From contig JAGDMC010000140.1 of the NCBI GenBank assembly GCA_017860395.1, positions 1-8,982 of the forward strand: a DNA stretch of 8,982 bases, written 5' to 3'. Below, piece after piece: positions 6,990 through 8,982 of the stretch. The notes below the pieces were generated by a model. That model searched no databases, had not been told where the DNA came from, and saw only the letters and a list, made by a program, of their open reading frames with translations. The position numbers and the translations under genes were made by a program. This stretch comes from Bacteroidota bacterium (lineage in GTDB: Bacteria > Bacteroidota > Bacteroidia > Bacteroidales > UBA932). Position 1 is the first letter of the stretch, and each line of letters starts with the position of its first letter.

Positions 6990-7009
6990 CTTAATTTTTA
7001 TTAAATTTG
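6979..7009 (+). promoter_or_regulatory. Promoter of the yraN-manC-deiminase operon (Bacteroidota-type)
   Basis: TTTG (6979-6982), a 19-base spacer and TAAATTTG (7002-7009) form a full match to the Bacteroidota consensus TTTG-N19-23-TAnnTTTG. Transcription would start near 7014-7017, so the leader before ATG 7025 is only about ten bases. The -33 box and part of the spacer lie inside the right arm of the palindromic element. Confidence 0.7.
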
Positions 7010-7024
7010 TATAAAAGAGAGCTT

Positions 7025-7393
7025 ATGGAGGGGTGTGAGAGATTGCGGAGGGGGAAAAAGGGCGAGATGATAGCGGAGGAATACCTGTGCTCTATTGGGT
7101 TAGTTACTCTGGAAAGAAACTGGAGGTCGGGTCACAAAGAGATAGATCTTATTATGACAGGGAAGGAGATTCTTCATATAGTTGAGGTGAAATCCCTGAA
7201 TTTCCCCGGGTTGCGGGATCCATACGAAAGCGTTAATTTAAAGAAACAAAATAAAATAATTTCGGCAGCAAGAGACTATATAGTCAGGAAAAGAATCAAA
7301 TATGAAATCCAGTTCGATATCGTTTCTGTTTTTTTAAAAGGTGAAGATTTCATAATTGAATATTTTCCGGACGCTTTTGCACCGCGATGGTAA
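7025..7393 (+). CDS. yraN: YraN family protein (UPF0102), predicted restriction-endonuclease-fold nuclease
   Basis: The 122-residue protein has the full UPF0102 layout: RRGKKGEMIAEEYL at the N-terminus, LERNWRSGHKEIDLI (residues 29-43), VEVKSL (53-58), then PYESVNLKKQNKIISAARDYI, FDIVSV and the C-terminal PDAF. D41, E54 and K56 match the D…ExK active-site pattern of the Holliday-junction-resolvase-like fold. The family is assumed to act on DNA or RNA, but the substrate is not settled. An earlier TTG (7007) would add six residues, but it lies inside the promoter's TAAATTTG box, so ATG 7025 is preferred. The downstream manC frame opens within the last codons (ATG 7387 overlaps the yraN end), which suggests cotranscription. 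Confidence 0.88.
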   Translation: MEGCERLRRGKKGEMIAEEYLCSIGLVTLERNWRSGHKEIDLIMTGKEILHIVEVKSLNFPGLRDPYESVNLKKQNKIISAARDYIVRKRIKYEIQFDIVSVFLKGEDFIIEYFPDAFAPRW

Positions 7394-7410
7394 TAAATAA
7401 TTTTCCGGAA

Positions 7411-8505
7411 ATGAATAAGAACAACTACTGTATAATAATGGCCGGCGGAATCGGAAGCCGTTTCTGGCCTGTGAGCAGGAACTCAAAACCAAAACAGTTT
7501 CTGGATATTTTGGGGTTCGGAAAAACATTCCTTCAGCAGACGTTTGAAAGATTTTCCCGCATAATGCCTGTTGAAAACATACTCATTGTTACTTCTTCTC
7601 AATATAAAGAACTTGTAATGGAGCAGATACCGGATATTCTTCCGGAAAATATTCTGCTTGAGCCTTACCGTAGAAATACAGCACCCTGTGTAGCGTATGC
7701 TACCTATAAACTTCTGGAGAAAAATTCAAACGCATCTGTTGTGGTGGCCCCTTCCGATCACCTTATTCTTAACGAGGATATTTTTCTTGACACAATCAAT
7801 ACAGCACTGGAATACGCCGATAACCACAATGTACTTATGACACTTGGCATAAACCCGACAAGGCCGGAAACGGCATACGGTTATATTCAGGCCAATAAGG
7901 GAACCCCGGTGAGTATAAAGGGCAATGTAGCATATACGGTTAAAACGTTTACAGAAAAACCGAGTCAGGATTTGGCAAAGATATTTGTGGAGAGCGGGGA
8001 ATTTTTGTGGAACTCCGGGATTTTTATATGGAACCTTCTTGCCATAAAAGCCGAACTCGAGCAACTGCAACCCGATATATCGGGACTTTTTCAAAAGGGA
8101 AAGGGTATATATTATACTCCAGATGAAGAGGAGTTTATCAAGGGGGTTTACGAAGAATGTACCAGCATATCGGTGGACTACGGTATAATGGAAAAAACAG
8201 GAAAAGCACTTGTATATCCTGCATCTTTCGGATGGTCCGATCTTGGAACATGGGAATCTATGTATTCACATGTTGATACTGATGAAAATGGAAACATAAT
8301 CAGGGGAGGGGATACTTTAATGGGCAAAGTAAGTAACTCGATTATTGTTTCTGCTGAAAAGAACAAACTGGTGGTAGCAAACGGGCTGGACAATTTTATG
8401 GTTATCAATACAGACGATGTTCTGTTAATTTGCCCGAGAGAGGAATCGGCTTTTAAAAGCATCCTCACAGACCTTCCGCTTAATGAATTTGTAAAATATC
8501 AATAA
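7411..8505 (+). CDS. manC: Mannose-1-phosphate guanylyltransferase (GDP-mannose pyrophosphorylase)
   Basis: The enzyme makes GDP-mannose from mannose-1-phosphate and GTP in the cytosol, for O-antigen, capsule, glycoprotein or fucose precursors. The nucleotidyltransferase signature MAGGIGSRFWPVSRNSKPKQ (residues 10-29) is followed by FLDILG. Further along are APSDH (113-117, metal-binding aspartate), TEKPS (181-185), FLWNSGIFIWN (198-208), VDYGIMEK (255-262) and GWSDLGTWESM (274-284), all typical of the type II GMP/isomerase family. The protein is 364 residues and ends after the short C-terminal beta-helix region. The phosphomannose isomerase cupin domain of bifunctional proteins (about 470 residues) is absent, so it is monofunctional. 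ATG 7411 is preferred because family members start just before YCxIMAGG. An in-frame ATG at 7387 overlaps the yraN stop and would add eight residues, possibly by translational coupling. Confidence 0.95.
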   Translation: MNKNNYCIIMAGGIGSRFWPVSRNSKPKQFLDILGFGKTFLQQTFERFSRIMPVENILIVTSSQYKELVMEQIPDILPENILLEPYRRNTAPCVAYATYKLLEKNSNASVVVAPSDHLILNEDIFLDTINTALEYADNHNVLMTLGINPTRPETAYGYIQANKGTPVSIKGNVAYTVKTFTEKPSQDLAKIFVESGEFLWNSGIFIWNLLAIKAELEQLQPDISGLFQKGKGIYYTPDEEEFIKGVYEECTSISVDYGIMEKTGKALVYPASFGWSDLGTWESMYSHVDTDENGNIIRGGDTLMGKVSNSIIVSAEKNKLVVANGLDNFMVINTDDVLLICPREESAFKSILTDLPLNEFVKYQ

Positions 8506-8514
8506 TAAAGACTT

Positions 8515-8982
8515 ATGGCAAACAATCCTCTAAAAATTGAGGTACAATCCGAAATAGGCAAACTGGAGGCAGTATTGCTGCACTCGCCTGGCGCAGAGGT
8601 GGAAAACATGACTCCAAGGAACGCGCAAAGGGCGCTTTATAGCGATATCCTAAATCTTTCCATTGCACAAAAGGAGTATGAGCAGGTATCAGGGGTACTT
8701 TCAAAAGTGGCGAAAATATATCAGATTAAGGATTTACTAATTAAAATTCTTGACAACCACAGCGAAAGGGAAGCTCTTGTGGGGAAAATATGTGTAACAG
8801 AGAATGTTACGGACTATTTTGAATATCTTATGGAGATGTCTTCCAGAAATCTTGCAAATGTTCTTATTGAGGGACTTCCAGCGAGGATAAACACTCTCAC
8901 TGCATATTTAAAGGACGATTACTATGCTTTGTTGCCGCTTTATAACTTTTACTTTACCAGAGATGCAGCTGTTTCAATAGGC
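8515..8982 (+). CDS. Arginine deiminase family protein (N-terminal part, truncated by window end)
   Basis: An ATG at 8515, nine bases after the manC stop, opens a frame that runs 156 codons to the window edge without a stop. The N-terminus aligns well by eye with arginine deiminases: SEIGKLEAVLLHSPG (residues 12-26), then NMTPRNAQRALYSDI (31-45), a long helical region, LIEGLP, and LPLYNFYFTRDAAVSIG (140-156). N144 and D150 occupy the positions of substrate-binding Asn160 and catalytic Asp166 of Pseudomonas ADI. The first Asp of the usual FDD motif is replaced (LYSDI), which may point to a Bacteroidota subgroup. The catalytic His and Cys lie beyond the window. Arginine deiminase converts arginine to citrulline and ammonia, but close relatives (amidinotransferases, citrulline or other guanidino hydrolases) cannot be excluded. 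The spacing implies cotranscription with manC. Confidence 0.82.
   Translation, partial: MANNPLKIEVQSEIGKLEAVLLHSPGAEVENMTPRNAQRALYSDILNLSIAQKEYEQVSGVLSKVAKIYQIKDLLIKILDNHSEREALVGKICVTENVTDYFEYLMEMSSRNLANVLIEGLPARINTLTAYLKDDYYALLPLYNFYFTRDAAVSIG

Noticed and set aside
7007..7024. TTG 7007 as the yraN start
   Set aside because: The TTG is part of the promoter's TAAATTTG box and would precede the predicted transcription start; family members fit ATG 7025.
7726..8094. Minus-strand ORF of 122 codons inside manC
   Set aside because: It is antisense to conserved manC motifs, with no promoter or family resemblance.
8513..8704. Minus-strand ORF of 63 codons over the start of the last gene
   Set aside because: The plus-strand frame from 8515 encodes clear arginine-deiminase-family motifs over the same bases.

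Overview
The window looks like chromosomal DNA from a member of the Bacteroidota, probably Bacteroidales. Three promoters fit the Bacteroidota pattern (TTTG-like box, about 19-22 bases, then TAnnTTTG). Start codons lack strong Shine-Dalgarno sequences and sit in AT-rich leaders. The largest gene encodes an Oar-like TonB-dependent receptor with an N-terminal carboxypeptidase-regulatory-like domain, which is typical of this phylum. The genus cannot be read from the sequence.

Left block (1-1940). The last 34 codons of a gene, possibly a polyprenyl diphosphate synthase, are followed on the same strand by a peptidase-U32-family protein (probably tRNA or cofactor hydroxylation, TrhP/UbiU-like) and a YhbP-family FMN-binding split-barrel protein. 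A hairpin built over the yhbP stop codon, with an A-tract on one side and a T-tract on the other, appears to terminate both this run and the convergent metK.

Middle block (1937-3508). metK (S-adenosylmethionine synthetase) lies on the minus strand. Its leader of about 185 bases begins with a sequence that matches the SAM-II riboswitch closely. A minus-strand promoter sits just upstream, so the aptamer would be the very 5' end of the mRNA. This implies feedback control of SAM synthesis by SAM. The same intergenic region holds the divergent promoter of the receptor gene.

Receptor block (3509-7009). A 1066-residue outer-membrane TonB-dependent receptor has no SusD-like partner beside it. It is followed by a 256-bp imperfect palindrome (6734-6989) with arms of about 107-110 nt around a 39-nt centre. 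Its left tip acts as the receptor's terminator and its right tip supplies the -33 box of the next promoter. It resembles a MITE-like or decayed mobile element that has become part of local transcription control.

Right block (7025-8982). An apparent operon encodes a YraN/UPF0102 nuclease-fold protein, a monofunctional mannose-1-phosphate guanylyltransferase (GDP-mannose synthesis for glycans), and the N-terminal part of an arginine-deiminase-family protein that runs off the end. The genes are separated by 17 nt or less.

I found no defence system, CRISPR array, intact insertion sequence, tRNA or rRNA. The coding genes are ordinary. The items most worth attention are the metK riboswitch leader and the palindromic element.
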